Of a stretch of 64,000 nucleotides of DNA, positions 8,303-18,126 are shown piece after piece. Source of the DNA: an uncultured Ectothiorhodospiraceae bacterium (GTDB lineage Bacteria > Pseudomonadota > Gammaproteobacteria > UBA9214). A program made the translations under genes and the position numbers. Location: assembly GCA_947259415.1 (NCBI GenBank), contig CAMYMI010000003.1:1-64000 (forward strand), in the 5' to 3' direction. Each line of letters starts with the position of its first letter. Position 1 is the first letter of the stretch. The notes under the pieces were generated by a model. The model saw nothing but the letters and a program-made list of their open reading frames with translations, was not told the origin of the DNA and made no database searches.

Positions 8303-10231
8303 CTAGTCCTCCAAAACAGTACGGCCGCGGCTCGCGATCTCGTCGTTAAGGGCGTCGGCAAGTTTGTCCAGCTCGAGACTGCCGAGGTCCTTACCGCCTC
8401 GCGTGCGCACGGCCACGGTACCGGCTTCAGTTTCCCGATCGCCGATTACCAGCAGATAGGGAACACGTTGAATCGTGTGCTCGCGGATTTTAAAGCCGAT
8501 CTTCTCATTTCTCAAGTCCGATTTGACTCTCAGGCCCTGATTTTTCAAGGATTCTTCCACTTTAAGGGCATATTCGGCCTGGCGATCGGTGATATTGAGC
8601 ACCACGGCCTGTACCGGAGCCAGCCACAGCGGCAGCGCGCCGGCATAATGCTCGATCAGAATCCCGACAAACCGTTCCAGTGATCCGAGGATGGCCCGGT
8701 GCAGCATGACCGGCACCTGTTTGCTGCCGTCCTCGGCGATATAGTGGGCCCCCAGCCGCCCGGGCATGGAAAAGTCCAGCTGGATGGTACCCAGCTGCCA
8801 GACCCGCGACAGGCAGTCCCTGAGGTTGAACTCGATCTTGGGCCCGTAGAAGGCCCCCTCACCCGGCTGCAGCTCCCACTCCAGGCCCTTGTGGTCGAGC
8901 GCATTCTGCAGGGCCTGCTCGGCCTTGTCCCAGAGGATCTCGTCACCCACCCGCTGCTCGGGACGGGTCGACAGCTTCACGCTGATATCCTCGAAGCCGA
9001 AGTCCGTGTAGACCATGAACAGCAGGTCGATAAAGTCGGATACCTCATCGAGGATCTGGTCCTCGGAGCAGAAGATATGCGCGTCGTCCTGGACGAAGTT
9101 GCGCACCCGCATCAGTCCGTGCAGGGTCCCCGACGGCTCGTTGCGGTGACAGGAGCCGAACTCCGCCAGTCGCAGCGGCAGATCGCGGTAGCTCTTCAGC
9201 CCCTGGTTGTAGATCTGGATATGCGCCGGACAGTTCATCGGTTTGATCGCGAATTCCCGGTGCTCGGAGTGGGTGGTGAAGATCATGTCACCGAACTTGT
9301 CCCAGTGTCCGGACTTCTCCCAAAGGCTCCGGTCCAGCACCTGCGGCGTATGTACCTCCTGGTAACCGTGCTGCTTCAGCATGCCGCGGATGTAGTCCTG
9401 GATGACCAGGTAGATCTGCCAGCCGTTGTCATGCCAGAACACCATGCCCGGGGCCTCTTCCTGGGTGTGGAACAGGTCCATGGTCTTGCCGAGTTTGCGG
9501 TGGTCGCGCTTCTCGGCTTCTTCCAGACGATGCAGGTAGTCCTTCAGTTCCTTCTTGTCGCGCCAGGCGGTGCCGTAGATGCGCTGCAGCATGGCGTTGC
9601 CGGAATCGCCGCGCCAGTAGGCGCCGGCCAGTTTCATCAGCTTGAAACCCTTGCCGAGCTTGCCGGTACTGGGCAGATGTGGCCCGCGACAGACGTCGAA
9701 CCAGTCGCCCTGGCGGTAGATCGAGATCTCCTCGCCCGCGGGGATGTCCTTGATGATGTCGACCTTGTAGTCCTCGCCGATCTCCCCAAACACCCTGATT
9801 GCCTCGTCCCGGCTCAGGACCTCACGCTGCAGCGGCAGGTCACGCTTGACGATCTCGTGCATGCGTTGCTCGATCCTCTCGAGGTCTTCAGGGGTGAACG
9901 GTTCCTCGCGGGCGAAATCGTAGTAGAAGCCGTCCTCGATGGCCGGACCGATGGTCACCTGGGTACCGGGATAGAGCTCCTGTACTGCCTGCGCCATGAC
10001 ATGCGCGGCATCATGGCGCATTAGCTCAAGCGCCTCCTCGTCCCGGGCAGTGACAATGGCCAGCTCGGCATCGGCATCGATGACATGGCTGGTGTCGACC
10101 AGCGCACCGTTGACCTTGCCGGCCAACGCGGCCTTGGCCAGTCCCGGGCCAATTGCTGTGGCGACAGCGTGAACCGAAACCGGCTGATCAAATTCGCGGC
10201 GGCTGCCGTCAGGGAGGGTGATTGTGGGCAT
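8303..10231 (-). CDS. thrS: Threonyl-tRNA synthetase
   Basis: The 642-aa class II synthetase has the full domain set: N-terminal TGS domain ([14 protein letters not shown]), an editing domain with [10 protein letters not shown] (about residues 73-82), a catalytic core with the zinc-site region [11 protein letters not shown], and the C-terminal anticodon-binding domain (about 540-642). The start has GGAG 9 nt upstream. It is the first gene of the operon thrS-infC-rpmI-rplT. Confidence 0.98.
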   Translation of the reverse strand: MPTITLPDGSRREFDQPVSVHAVATAIGPGLAKAALAGKVNGALVDTSHVIDADAELAIVTARDEEALELMRHDAAHVMAQAVQELYPGTQVTIGPAIEDGFYYDFAREEPFTPEDLERIEQRMHEIVKRDLPLQREVLSRDEAIRVFGEIGEDYKVDIIKDIPAGEEISIYRQGDWFDVCRGPHLPSTGKLGKGFKLMKLAGAYWRGDSGNAMLQRIYGTAWRDKKELKDYLHRLEEAEKRDHRKLGKTMDLFHTQEEAPGMVFWHDNGWQIYLVIQDYIRGMLKQHGYQEVHTPQVLDRSLWEKSGHWDKFGDMIFTTHSEHREFAIKPMNCPAHIQIYNQGLKSYRDLPLRLAEFGSCHRNEPSGTLHGLMRVRNFVQDDAHIFCSEDQILDEVSDFIDLLFMVYTDFGFEDISVKLSTRPEQRVGDEILWDKAEQALQNALDHKGLEWELQPGEGAFYGPKIEFNLRDCLSRVWQLGTIQLDFSMPGRLGAHYIAEDGSKQVPVMLHRAILGSLERFVGILIEHYAGALPLWLAPVQAVVLNITDRQAEYALKVEESLKNQGLRVKSDLRNEKIGFKIREHTIQRVPYLLVIGDRETEAGTVAVRTRGGKDLGSLELDKLADALNDEIASRGRTVLED

Positions 10232-10290
10232 AGTGCTGTGCTCCAGTGGTGACCGATACGAGAGGCCACTTGTCTGACTTCAACTCACAA

Positions 10291-10367
10291 AAAGGGGACA
10301 GATTTATTTTCCCGGTGACGGTATGGCGCTGTCCGCCACCAGAGCAGAAAATAAATCTGTCCCCTTT
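10291..10367. repeat. Long hairpin repeat, GGGGACAGA type
   Basis: Two perfect 21-bp inverted arms (10291-10311 and 10347-10367) flank a 35-nt loop. The arms begin AAAGGGGACAGATTT. The hairpin lies between thrS and tRNA-Val. It shares the outer GGGG-W-CAGA core with the hairpins at 20442, 23805, 23908 and 30498. It has no T-run exclusive to one strand. Confidence 0.75.
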
Positions 10368-10382
10368 ATTGTTTATTGGAAT

Positions 10383-10459
10383 TGGTAGGCGCGATTGGAT
10401 TCGAACCAACGACCCCCACCATGTCAAGGTGGTGCTCTAACCAACTGAGCTACGCGCCT
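10383..10459 (-). tRNA. tRNA-Val (anticodon GAC)
   Basis: It is a complete 77-nt cloverleaf including the encoded CCA: acceptor AGGCGCG / CGCGCCT, D arm GCTCAGTTGGTTAGAGC, anticodon arm CCACC-TTGACAT-GGTGG, and T arm with GGTTCGAATCC. The anticodon GAC reads Val codons. It lies between uvrB and thrS. Confidence 0.97.
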
Positions 10460-10471
10460 GCAAGACCGGCA

Positions 10472-10500
10472 AAGATACCGCCAGATCCCGCCTGTTGCAA
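10472..10500 (-). promoter_or_regulatory. Promoter of tRNA-Val
   Basis: On the minus strand, TTGCAA (10495-10500), a 17-nt spacer and TATCTT (10472-10477) lie 12 bp before the tRNA 5' end. The spacing is ideal for a sigma-70 promoter. Confidence 0.65.
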
Positions 10501-10522
10501 GGATCAGTGAGGGCGTGTCGGC

Positions 10523-12535
10523 CTAGGCCGTCATGCCCAGGTTGCCCTTTTCGATCCGCGCGATTTCGTCGCGCAGCCGTGCCGCCTCCTCGAATTCCAG
10601 GTTGCGGGCATGATCATACATCTGCTGCTCCAGCTGGCTGACCCGCTTTGCGAGTTGCTGCGGGCTAAGCCGCTCGTAGTCGGCGAGTTCCTCGGCCACC
10701 CTCGCGAAGCGCCGCGCCGTGGTCGGCCCCTGCGCCACCGCACCCTCCATGACATCGGCCACTGCCTTACGGATACCCTGCGGGGTAATGCCATGGGCGC
10801 TGTTATAGGCCTGCTGTGTCTCGCGCCGGCGCTCGGTTTCGTCAATGGCCCGGCGCATCGATCCGGTGACCTCGTCGGCATACAGGATGGCCTTGCCCTT
10901 GAGGTTGCGGGCGGCCCGCCCGATGGTCTGGATCAGGGAACGCTCCGAACGCAGGAAACCCTCCTTGTCCGCATCCAGGATAGCCACCAGCGAGACCTCC
11001 GGCATGTCCAGACCCTCGCGCAACAGGTTGATACCGACCAGCACGTCGAACTCGCCCAGGCGCAGATCGCGGATGATCTCCATGCGCTCCACGGTATCGA
11101 TGTCCGAATGCAGGTAGCGCACCCGCACCCCGTGCTCGGCCAGGTACTCGGTCAGGTCCTCGGACATGCGCTTGGTGAGCGTCGTAACCAGGACGCGTTC
11201 CCGCTCGGCCACGCGCAGGCGGATCTCCGACAACAGGTCGTCGACCTGGGTTCCGGCCGGGCGCACCTCGATCGCCGGATCCACCAGCCCGGTGGGACGC
11301 ACCAGCTGCTCAACCACGGCACCGGCGTGCTCGTCCTCATAGGGCCCGGGTGTGGCCGAGGTAAAAATCGCCTGTGGCGCAAGGCGCTCGAATTCATCGA
11401 AACGCAGGGGGCGGTTGTCCAGTGCCGAAGGCAGGCGAAACCCGTACTCGACCAGGTTCTCCTTGCGCGAGCGGTCACCGCGGTACATGCCGCCCAGCTG
11501 AGGAATGGTGACATGGGACTCGTCGATCACCAGCAGAGCGTTACCGGGCAGGTAATCGAACAGGGTCGGGGGTGGCTCCCCGGGCTGGCGTCCGGACAGG
11601 TAGCGCGAGTAGTTCTCGATCCCGCTGCAGTAGCCGAGTTCCGCCATCATCTCCAGGTCGTAGAGGGTACGCTGCTCCAGGCGCTGCGCCTCGACCAGCT
11701 TGTTCATCTCGCGCAGTTCCTCCAGGCGCTGTTTGAGCTCGACCTTGATCTGGTCGATGGCCCCGAGGATCGCCTCGCGCGGTGTGGCGTAGTGGGTCTT
11801 GGGATAAATCGTCAGCCGCGGCACCCGCCGCAGGACCTCCCCGGTCAGGGGGTCGAACCAGGAGAGCGCGTCGATCTCGTCATCGAACAGCTCCACCCGC
11901 ACCGCCTCGCCCTCGGACTCGGCCGGAAAGATATCGATGACTTCGCCGCGCACCCGGTAGGTGGCGCGGTGCAGCTCGACATCATTGCGCGTGTACTGCA
12001 GTTCCGCCAGCCGCCGGAGAATGTTGCGCTGGTCCGCCTTGTCGCCCCTGACCAGATGCAGCACCATGCTCAGGTAGGCCTGCGGATCACCCAGTCCATA
12101 GATAGAGGACACGGTGGCCACGATAATGGCGTCCGGCCGCTCGAGCAGGGCCTTGGTGGCTGACAGGCGCATCTGCTCGATGTGCTCGTTGATCGAGGCG
12201 TCTTTCTCGATATAGGTGTCGGAGGCCGGGACGTAGGCCTCGGGCTGGTAGTAATCGTAATAGGAGACGAAGTACTCCACGGCGTTGCGCGGAAACAGCT
12301 CGCGCATCTCACCGTAAAGCTGGGCCGCCAGCGTCTTGTTGGGTGCAAGTATCAGGGTCGGGCGCTGCACCGCCTGGATGACATTGGCGACGGTGAAGGT
12401 CTTGCCAGAGCCGGTGACACCCAGCAGGGTCTGGTGAGACAGGCCATCACTCAGGCCCTCGACCAGCGCCTTGATGGCCTCGGGCTGATCGCCGGAAGGC
12501 TGCAAATCTGAAATTAGGTGGAATTGATCGGTCAC
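10523..12535 (-). CDS. uvrB: Excinuclease ABC subunit B
   Basis: UvrB is the damage-verifying helicase-like subunit of nucleotide excision repair, working with UvrA and UvrC. At 670 aa it has family length. Visible features are Walker A GVTGSGKT (about residues 39-46), the beta-hairpin region [12 protein letters not shown], motif VIDESH, the RAARN arginine-finger motif, and the C-terminal UVR coiled coil that binds UvrC. I searched the short upstream region (12536-12600) for a LexA-type CTGT-N8-ACAG box and saw none. Confidence 0.98.
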   Translation of the reverse strand: MTDQFHLISDLQPSGDQPEAIKALVEGLSDGLSHQTLLGVTGSGKTFTVANVIQAVQRPTLILAPNKTLAAQLYGEMRELFPRNAVEYFVSYYDYYQPEAYVPASDTYIEKDASINEHIEQMRLSATKALLERPDAIIVATVSSIYGLGDPQAYLSMVLHLVRGDKADQRNILRRLAELQYTRNDVELHRATYRVRGEVIDIFPAESEGEAVRVELFDDEIDALSWFDPLTGEVLRRVPRLTIYPKTHYATPREAILGAIDQIKVELKQRLEELREMNKLVEAQRLEQRTLYDLEMMAELGYCSGIENYSRYLSGRQPGEPPPTLFDYLPGNALLVIDESHVTIPQLGGMYRGDRSRKENLVEYGFRLPSALDNRPLRFDEFERLAPQAIFTSATPGPYEDEHAGAVVEQLVRPTGLVDPAIEVRPAGTQVDDLLSEIRLRVAERERVLVTTLTKRMSEDLTEYLAEHGVRVRYLHSDIDTVERMEIIRDLRLGEFDVLVGINLLREGLDMPEVSLVAILDADKEGFLRSERSLIQTIGRAARNLKGKAILYADEVTGSMRRAIDETERRRETQQAYNSAHGITPQGIRKAVADVMEGAVAQGPTTARRFARVAEELADYERLSPQQLAKRVSQLEQQMYDHARNLEFEEAARLRDEIARIEKGNLGMTA

Positions 12536-12583
12536 GGACTATTATCGAATTCGCTATGTATGCGTATGATTGGCAGAACAGCC

Positions 12584-13801
12584 ATGACATCACCAGACAG
12601 GATCTTAACCTTGGACACCATCAAGCTTTCCAACCGGGTAAAACGCATCAAACCCTCTCCCACCCTGTCGGTGACGGCACGTGTCGCCGAACTGCGCGCC
12701 GCCGGCCGGGACATTATCGGACTCGGTGCCGGGGAGCCGGATTTCGACACGCCTGACCATATCAAGGCCGCGGGTATCGAGGCGATCCGGAGCGGCTTCA
12801 CCCGATATACCGCCGTCGACGGGACCCCGGAACTGAAAAAGGCAATTATAGCGAAATTCCATCGTGACAACGGGCTGGAATACACACCGGAACAGATCCT
12901 TGTCTCCTGCGGAGGCAAACAGAGTTTCTTCAACCTGGCGCAGGCGTTGCTCAACCCGGGCGATGAGGTCATCATCCCCGCACCCTACTGGGTGTCGTAT
13001 CCGGACATGGTGCTGCTGGCAGACGCTGAACCGGTGATCGTCCGGGCTGGTGTCGAGACCGGCTTCAAGATCACACCTGCACAACTGGCTGCCGCCATCA
13101 CCCCGAAGGCGCGCCTGTTCGTGATCAACAGCCCCTCCAACCCCACCGGGGTCGCCTACACCCGCGCCGAACTCGCAGCACTGGGTGAGGTATTGCAGCA
13201 ACACCCCCAGGTGCTGATCGCCACCGACGACATGTACGAGCACATCCTTTGGAGCGCAGAACCATTTTCCAACATTCTCATGGCCTGCCCGGAACTCAAC
13301 GCACGCACCATCGTGCTCAACGGGGTCTCCAAGGTCTACGCCATGACCGGCTGGCGCATCGGCTATGCCGGCGGTCCGGCCGAACTGATCAAGGCCATGA
13401 AAAAGATCCAGTCGCAAAGCACCTCCAATCCCACCTCGATTTCACAGGTCGCGGCCCAGGCCGCGCTGGATGGTGACCAGGCCTGCATCACGCCCATGCT
13501 GAAGGCCTTCAGGGAACGCCACGACTTCGTGGTGGCGGCGCTGAACGAGATCCCCGGTGTGACCTGCCTGCCGGCCGATGGGACCTTCTACTGCTTCCCG
13601 CACGTACAAGAGGTTATCGATCGCATGGATGGCATCAGTGACGACATCGGGCTCGCGGAGTTCCTGCTGGACCAGGCCGGGGTCGCGCTGGTGCCGGGTT
13701 CCGCCTTCGGCGCCCCGGGCTATGTCCGGTTGTCATTCGCGACTGGCCTCGACACCCTGAAGACCGCACTGGAACGTATAGCCAAGTCACTGACACCCTG
13801 A
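12584..13801 (+). CDS. Class I pyridoxal-phosphate aminotransferase (aspartate aminotransferase-like)
   Basis: The roughly 405-aa fold-type I aminotransferase resembles the Ib aspartate (and prephenate) aminotransferases. The substrate-binding start IIGLGAGEPDFDTP, the cofactor Asp/Tyr region NSPSNPTG, the PLP lysine Lys250 in NGVSKVYAMTGWRIGY, and the C-terminal VRLSFAT arginine are all present. It probably moves amino groups between aspartate and 2-oxoglutarate. The start is uncertain: the ATG at 12584 is my choice, but ATGs at 12557 and 12563 and a TTG at 12611 are possible. It is divergent from uvrB with only about 50 bp between them. Confidence 0.92.
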   Translation: MTSPDRILTLDTIKLSNRVKRIKPSPTLSVTARVAELRAAGRDIIGLGAGEPDFDTPDHIKAAGIEAIRSGFTRYTAVDGTPELKKAIIAKFHRDNGLEYTPEQILVSCGGKQSFFNLAQALLNPGDEVIIPAPYWVSYPDMVLLADAEPVIVRAGVETGFKITPAQLAAAITPKARLFVINSPSNPTGVAYTRAELAALGEVLQQHPQVLIATDDMYEHILWSAEPFSNILMACPELNARTIVLNGVSKVYAMTGWRIGYAGGPAELIKAMKKIQSQSTSNPTSISQVAAQAALDGDQACITPMLKAFRERHDFVVAALNEIPGVTCLPADGTFYCFPHVQEVIDRMDGISDDIGLAEFLLDQAGVALVPGSAFGAPGYVRLSFATGLDTLKTALERIAKSLTP

Positions 13802-13898
13802 GTCGGCACCCGCTGACAGCCGCACGCGCAGCCAGCCGACGGCATATCCGCGCCGCCCTTCTCATAATCAGGTCATCTGGTATCACCCGCTCTCAGGC

Positions 13899-14057
13899 CA
13901 CTGCTATCCCACTTAATATCGCTCATGTCTATGCGAATCCCTTCATGTATAGGTACAAATATATTTCGATAGTCTGTTAGACCTGAAAGTTACTATCTAT
14001 GTAAAGAAGGCTTCTTCCTTCTCCCTCTGGGAGAGGGGATTTAGTGGGACAGCAGTG
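13899..14057. repeat. MITE-like element A (CACTGCTGTCCCA ends)
   Basis: This 159-bp element has a left end CACTGCTATCCCACTTA and a right end TAGTGGGACAGCAGTG in inverted orientation. The first 90 bp are recognisably homologous to element B at 15312-15410 (both contain a TATGCGAATCCCT-like or AAAGCGAATCCCT stretch). The last part carries a CCTCTGGGAGAGGGG stem-loop. The bases on either side (13802-13898, 14058-14101) hold nothing I recognise. Confidence 0.75.
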
Positions 14058-14101
14058 CTCTTAGGCATAAGATTCAACCGGCAAACTCCAGGGAGGGAGA
14101 A

Positions 14102-14668
14102 ATGCCCGCAGGGTCGACAGGCATCCGCCGCGAGCGGGGCCCGCGCAAACACGCCGGGCTTACCTTGATCGAACTGTTGGTCACGCTGGCCGTGCTTTCC
14201 GTGCTGGTTGTTGCCGCGGCCGAAGGCCTGCCCTACTTCATCCAGTCCAACCGCATGGTCGCCGAGGTCAACGGTTTCGTGACTGCACTGGCGCTTGCTC
14301 GCAGCGAGGCCGTCAAGCACGGACGCCGGGTCGTGCTATGCCCCAGCAGCGATGGCCAGCAGTGTGCGAACAGTTCGCAGTGGAAGCTGGGCTGGATTCT
14401 GTTTGCCAGCGACAACCGGGAACGCGAGGCGGATGAGACCCTGCTGCAGTCGGGCAATCCGCTGGCCGCGGGTGTCGAGATGCGTTCCGGCAACTACCGC
14501 AAACGTATCGTCTATCAACCGAACGGCAGCAGTGGCGGCAGCAATAGTTCGTTCACCTTCTGTGACCGGCACCAGCGCGCCAGGCCACGTGTCATCTGCC
14601 TGTCGAACACCGGGCGGCCGCGCCTGACCCGAACTCGCTGCAACGGCCGGCCGATCGCGTGCCCGTGA
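14102..14668 (+). CDS. GspH/FimT-type minor pseudopilin
   Basis: The prepilin cleavage motif KHAGLTLIELLVTLAVLSVL follows a basic 18-residue leader. Cleavage would precede the hydrophobic helix, with the usual Glu at +5. The rest is a GspH domain (WKLGWILFA, then a C-terminal CDRHQRARPRVICLSNTGR). Four C-terminal-half cysteines could form disulphides. FimT/GspH proteins initiate type IV pili or type II secretion pseudopili, and related ones bind DNA for uptake. No other pilus gene is adjacent, so it is an orphan here. A GGAGGGAG site lies just upstream. Confidence 0.88.
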   Translation: MPAGSTGIRRERGPRKHAGLTLIELLVTLAVLSVLVVAAAEGLPYFIQSNRMVAEVNGFVTALALARSEAVKHGRRVVLCPSSDGQQCANSSQWKLGWILFASDNREREADETLLQSGNPLAAGVEMRSGNYRKRIVYQPNGSSGGSNSSFTFCDRHQRARPRVICLSNTGRPRLTRTRCNGRPIACP

Positions 14669-14714
14669 CGGGTTAGCGGAAAAAAACGGCTGTTTTATCG
14701 CACAGGCGGGTACA

Positions 14715-14744
14715 TTGACCGAAAACCCCGCCATCCAGTATGAT
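14715..14744 (+). promoter_or_regulatory. Promoter of tRNA-Asn
   Basis: TTGACC (14715-14720), an 18-nt spacer and TATGAT (14739-14744) are followed by a GC-rich discriminator, as is common for stable-RNA promoters under stringent control. The tRNA starts 25 bp later. Confidence 0.65.
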
Positions 14745-14768
14745 CTGCGCCCTCGTAGTCCCGGTTAT

Positions 14769-14844
14769 TCCCCGGTAGCTCAGTTGGTAGAGCGGGTGAC
14801 TGTTAATCACTAGGTCGGCGGTTCGAGCCCGTCCCGGGGAGCCA
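14769..14844 (+). tRNA. tRNA-Asn (anticodon GTT)
   Basis: It is a complete 76-nt cloverleaf with encoded CCA: acceptor TCCCCGG / CCGGGGA, D arm GCTCAGTTGGTAGAGC, anticodon loop CTGTTAA, and T loop GTTCGAGCC. The anticodon GTT reads Asn codons. Confidence 0.97.
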
Positions 14845-15045
14845 TATATAACAACAACTTAAATCACTATCCCGCGCTCCCCTATCCTTGGTGAACCCCT
14901 TGTTGTCAGATCAGGTTATCTGTCCTATTTTATTAGCTAGGAAAGTTCCCAAAGTACACGTAAGAACAGTCTAACTGACCATTTACCCTGCAGCCGGTAT
15001 TGTCATCATCAGCTACGGCACCCAAAAGGATATCGAGAGCGAGAC

Positions 15046-15267
15046 ATGGCACACGATCCCACCACACCCAATGAGAGTATGCAGGAATCAGCGGTTATAC
15101 AGGGTGAACAGATATTTGAAAGGCGGCGGGAAGCAGCCGCCGCCAGGGCACGTGCGCTGAAGGTCGCCGAACTTGAAAGGAAGAGAGACGCACAGAAGCG
15201 GCTCGTTCTCAGGGTGCTTAACAGAAATGAAGAACAGAAGAGCCCTCATCTTCGCTTGGTCACATAA
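15046..15267 (+). CDS. Small basic, helical hypothetical protein
   Basis: The 73-aa protein has no recognised family. After a polar first 20 residues it is strongly Arg/Glu/Ala-rich (ERRREAAAARARALKVAELE) and should be a single long charged helix or coiled coil. There is no signal peptide or membrane segment. A purine-rich GAGAGCGAG precedes the ATG. A stand-alone gene between tRNA-Asn and a repeat; a spurious frame is possible. Confidence 0.5.
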   Translation: MAHDPTTPNESMQESAVIQGEQIFERRREAAAARARALKVAELERKRDAQKRLVLRVLNRNEEQKSPHLRLVT

Positions 15268-15294
15268 TTCATCAACAGAGCCAGATGGCACTTA

Positions 15295-15590
15295 ATCAAT
15301 CGAGTCCGACTCACTGCTGTCCCACTTATTTTCGATCATGTCAAAGCGAATCCCTCCACGTCAGTACAAATTTGTGTCGGTAGCCTATGAGACATGAAAC
15401 TTACAATCATATGGAATGGAGACTTATTCCTTTTCCCATCGGGACTCTTTTCAATACCCCCTTGAGGGTTAGAAGGCCAGGATGAGGGGATTTAAATACA
15501 GGCAGTAATCTGTTTTGATCCCCTCTCCCTCGCCCTCTCCCTGTGGGAGAGGGGATTAAGTGGGACAGCAGCGAGTCCGACCCCATTAAT
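15295..15590. repeat. MITE-like element B (CACTGCTGTCCCA ends)
   Basis: The inner ends CACTGCTGTCCCACTTA (15312) and TTAAGTGGGACAGCAGCG (to 15573) are inverted. Beyond them lie outer arms ATCAATCGAGTCCGACT and GAGTCCGACCCCATTAAT, giving roughly 33-bp terminal inverted repeats. The left interior is homologous to element A; the right interior holds CCCTCTCCC stem-loops. This explains the gap between 15268 and 15598. Confidence 0.78.
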
Positions 15591-15598
15591 AGAAATCA

Positions 15599-15979
15599 CT
15601 AATCGCAGACGTGTCTGTCTGTAGTGTCAGGAATGTTGGCCTGGCTCATATACGGCATCTCGGGCATCATGCCGCGCATCATTTGGCTGCATTTCGTCAT
15701 TTTCTGAATATCCGGGTCGCTCGCTAACTCCCGACCATAAGCCATGGCCTCCTGCTCTGCCACCTTGCGTTTGCCGCTCGCACACAGGGATTTGACTTTG
15801 GCATCGATCTCTTTTGACCGTTGTTCAAATTCCTCCATTCGCGATTGATCGATACTCTGCATACAGGTCTGCATTTGCTGCATCATATTTTCCATATCGC
15901 GTTCACTCATACCCTGGTAGTTCTGAGCGATGGCTGATATGGGCAATAACAAAAACAGGATACCTGTTGATATTTTCAT
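15599..15979 (-). CDS. Secreted Met/Gln-rich hypothetical protein
   Basis: The 126-aa protein has a clear signal peptide (MKISTGILFLLLPISAIAQ, cleavage after AIA). The mature part is helical with Met- and Gln-rich runs (MENMMQQMQTCMQS, MMRGMMPEMPYM) and four cysteines, so it is probably periplasmic. The function is unknown; Met-rich periplasmic proteins sometimes bind copper, but that is only a suggestion. GGAG lies 8 nt before the ATG. The stop lies just outside repeat element B. Confidence 0.72.
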   Translation of the reverse strand: MKISTGILFLLLPISAIAQNYQGMSERDMENMMQQMQTCMQSIDQSRMEEFEQRSKEIDAKVKSLCASGKRKVAEQEAMAYGRELASDPDIQKMTKCSQMMRGMMPEMPYMSQANIPDTTDRHVCD

Positions 15980-16384
15980 GATATTTTCTCCATGTGAGAC
16001 AAATCCTGCATATTGCCGGATAAAAGTATACTTAATTTTACTATGCCGCTGCTGGCAGCGCCTGGTTATTGTAATATGGCACGGGGTACTGATCTGAATA
16101 TTTCAAATTAAACAATGGCCTGATTCCTGCCACGTTCGCAACTTAACTGATTGCTACAGGATTTCTGGTCTACATGTAAGCAATCTGATGCACTATAACG
16201 ACCTTCCCGGTACTTCACACATGCAATCCAGCGGCTTGGCTTGTAATCGCTCTCAATTCAATCGGTTCATGGTTCAGTCGGGCATTCCGTTGACCTATAT
16301 TAAGTCACGCCCTCTTCCATGTTGTTATTTTATTAACATAAATGCTTGCGTTAATTTTTGAGCGATTAGAAGAAGATAAATGAA
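15980..16384. other. AT-rich intergenic region without a recognised feature
   Basis: It separates two divergent secreted-protein genes. No ORF with protein-like character, repeat end or strong promoter pair stands out, although its AT richness makes it the natural place for promoters of both neighbours. Confidence 0.4.
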
Positions 16385-16840
16385 ATGAAAGCAAGCACAT
16401 TATTATCGAGTCTGTCACTTATATTCCTGGTAACAGGCGCTGTTTATGCTGGTTTCGGTAATGAGATTATAACAAAGGGTAACTGGACTATTTATAAATC
16501 GGTCGATTCAATTACAAACGAGGTTAGCTGTGTAGGGTTATATATGAATCGTGCTGACGTTCAGTTAACAGGTGACTCTATATATATCAGCTTTCGCGGA
16601 AGAGGCGGAATAAAGAGATACAAAGTCCAGTATGACGAGCAAAAGACAGGTGGCGTGCGGCTTCCGTCAAAGAGAGATAAAAAGACTGATTTAATCGAAC
16701 TTAAAGGAAAGGTATTTACCTCGATGCGTTTGCGTCTTCGGGTATTAACCTTATTAGGTGATACCGTTAAAGAAGATTTTGACCTATCTGGCATCAGAGA
16801 TGCACAGGAGATACTGATGGGCGAGGAATGTAGCAAATAG
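16385..16840 (+). CDS. Secreted hypothetical protein, AT-rich gene
   Basis: The 151-aa protein has a signal peptide (MKASTLLSSLSLIFLVTGAV, cleavage near VYA-GFG) and a beta-rich mature part with two cysteines (VSCVGLY and the C-terminal GEECSK) that may pair. No family is recognised. The gene is distinctly AT-richer than the housekeeping genes and uses codons such as ATA and AGA, which suggests recent acquisition. AGAAGAAGAT precedes the ATG. Confidence 0.68.
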   Translation: MKASTLLSSLSLIFLVTGAVYAGFGNEIITKGNWTIYKSVDSITNEVSCVGLYMNRADVQLTGDSIYISFRGRGGIKRYKVQYDEQKTGGVRLPSKRDKKTDLIELKGKVFTSMRLRLRVLTLLGDTVKEDFDLSGIRDAQEILMGEECSK

Positions 16841-17108
16841 AATAATAAGAATGTATCTGTATTGATAAATGCAATGTATGCATCTGGCGGTATTACTAAC
16901 GATGCTATGCAGCAGCCTGTCGGTAACGGTTCTTTAAGTATATGTGAACGACAAGTATTGGATCTCGGAAGTACAGGTAGATATTTTCCGAGCATTTAGT
17001 CAGATGACTGGTTCCGATTCCGAGACACCCACCGCGCCTGTCAACCTTTACCGCCAGGTAACCATATAGCTTTGACAACTGATACCAGCACAGGCAAAGT
17101 AATGTGCC

Positions 17109-17972
17109 ATGCCTGACTTTGGCCGCGCACTACTACTCACCTCCACGTGCCTGGCCCTCGTCGCCTGTGGATTCCGGGGTGATACACGCAGTGCGGCCCC
17201 GGTCATGCCGAAGTCGATCGACAATCACAAGCACGGCGAATGGTTCTGCAAGGCAAATGAAGCGGGGGACAATTGGGACTGCGTGCAAAGTCCTCGCGGA
17301 TTCAAGAACCCGATTCCAACACGATTCACAAAACCGCTCCAACCTGAGCCTGTCTTAACGGGCACGCCGTTGTCGGGAGATACTTCGGATTCGTCCATAC
17401 TGGATCCTCTGCAAGTTCCTACGGACCTGATGGATACCAATTTGACTGAAACCGAGGTGCCGACAATCGCATCTACTCCGCGGAGCGGTGATCGAGACGA
17501 ATCTGCTCAGGTGACCGGTAGTATCCCGCCCGAAGTTGCTACCAACAATCCACAGGCACCGGTGGCCGCGATGCCGCCCGGGCCGGCACTGGTCCATATG
17601 CAAAAGCCACGACCTGCAAAGCAACCTGAGTGGCAACGGCTTGCCTACCGCCCGGCGGTTCCCGTTGCCTTGAACGTGCTACCGGCGAACTTCTACGCTG
17701 TCCAGATCGTCGCCCTGTCGTCCAGGGAGAGCCTGGATGTCTTCACAAAAGAGCATCGGTTGAGCGGCGTCTCGGCCGTGCGGGTCGAGTCTAACGGCGC
17801 GTTCTACTACGTGCTGCTTCTCGGTATCTACGAGACACTCGCGGACGCAAAAGCCGCCGCCGCTTCGAGGCCCGAGTCGCTGATGAACATCGAACCATGG
17901 ATCCGGGTCATGGAATCGCTCCAGGACGCTGCTGTGCGCGCCGAGAAATTGGCCGGTTCCACGGACTTCTGA
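17109..17972 (+). CDS. SPOR-domain lipoprotein
   Basis: The 287-aa protein has a lipoprotein signal peptide with lipobox LVAC (lipidated Cys20). A long Pro/Thr-rich linker follows, and then a C-terminal SPOR domain at about residues 195-260 (ANFYAVQIVALSSRESL, GAFYYVLLLGIYETLADAKA). SPOR domains bind denuded peptidoglycan at the septum, so the protein is probably anchored in the outer membrane and recruited to cell-wall sites. No cell-division gene is adjacent. Confidence 0.85.
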   Translation: MPDFGRALLLTSTCLALVACGFRGDTRSAAPVMPKSIDNHKHGEWFCKANEAGDNWDCVQSPRGFKNPIPTRFTKPLQPEPVLTGTPLSGDTSDSSILDPLQVPTDLMDTNLTETEVPTIASTPRSGDRDESAQVTGSIPPEVATNNPQAPVAAMPPGPALVHMQKPRPAKQPEWQRLAYRPAVPVALNVLPANFYAVQIVALSSRESLDVFTKEHRLSGVSAVRVESNGAFYYVLLLGIYETLADAKAAAASRPESLMNIEPWIRVMESLQDAAVRAEKLAGSTDF

Positions 17973-18126
17973 GTCGCACCCATGAAAAGTTCAGCTTTGT
18001 CCTGTTTTCAAGTTCTCCAACAGTATCGGCCCAAACCTGAAGTTCAGTGCCATTGATTGTATATCAGTGACACTGCAAAGTCGGGAATTAGACCCATACT
18101 CTGCATCGCTGCGAATTGACAGCACA

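Noticed and set aside
8699-10024. Long plus-strand frame opposite thrS
   Set aside because: It is antisense to a certain gene, in GC-rich DNA where such open frames are common, and has no family-like sequence. The same holds for 5615-6649, 10610-12163, 20529-22130, 27149-28525, 36331-37710 and 48804-49958.
12536-12600. LexA box upstream of uvrB
   Set aside because: No CTGT-N8-ACAG palindrome is present in the short divergent region.
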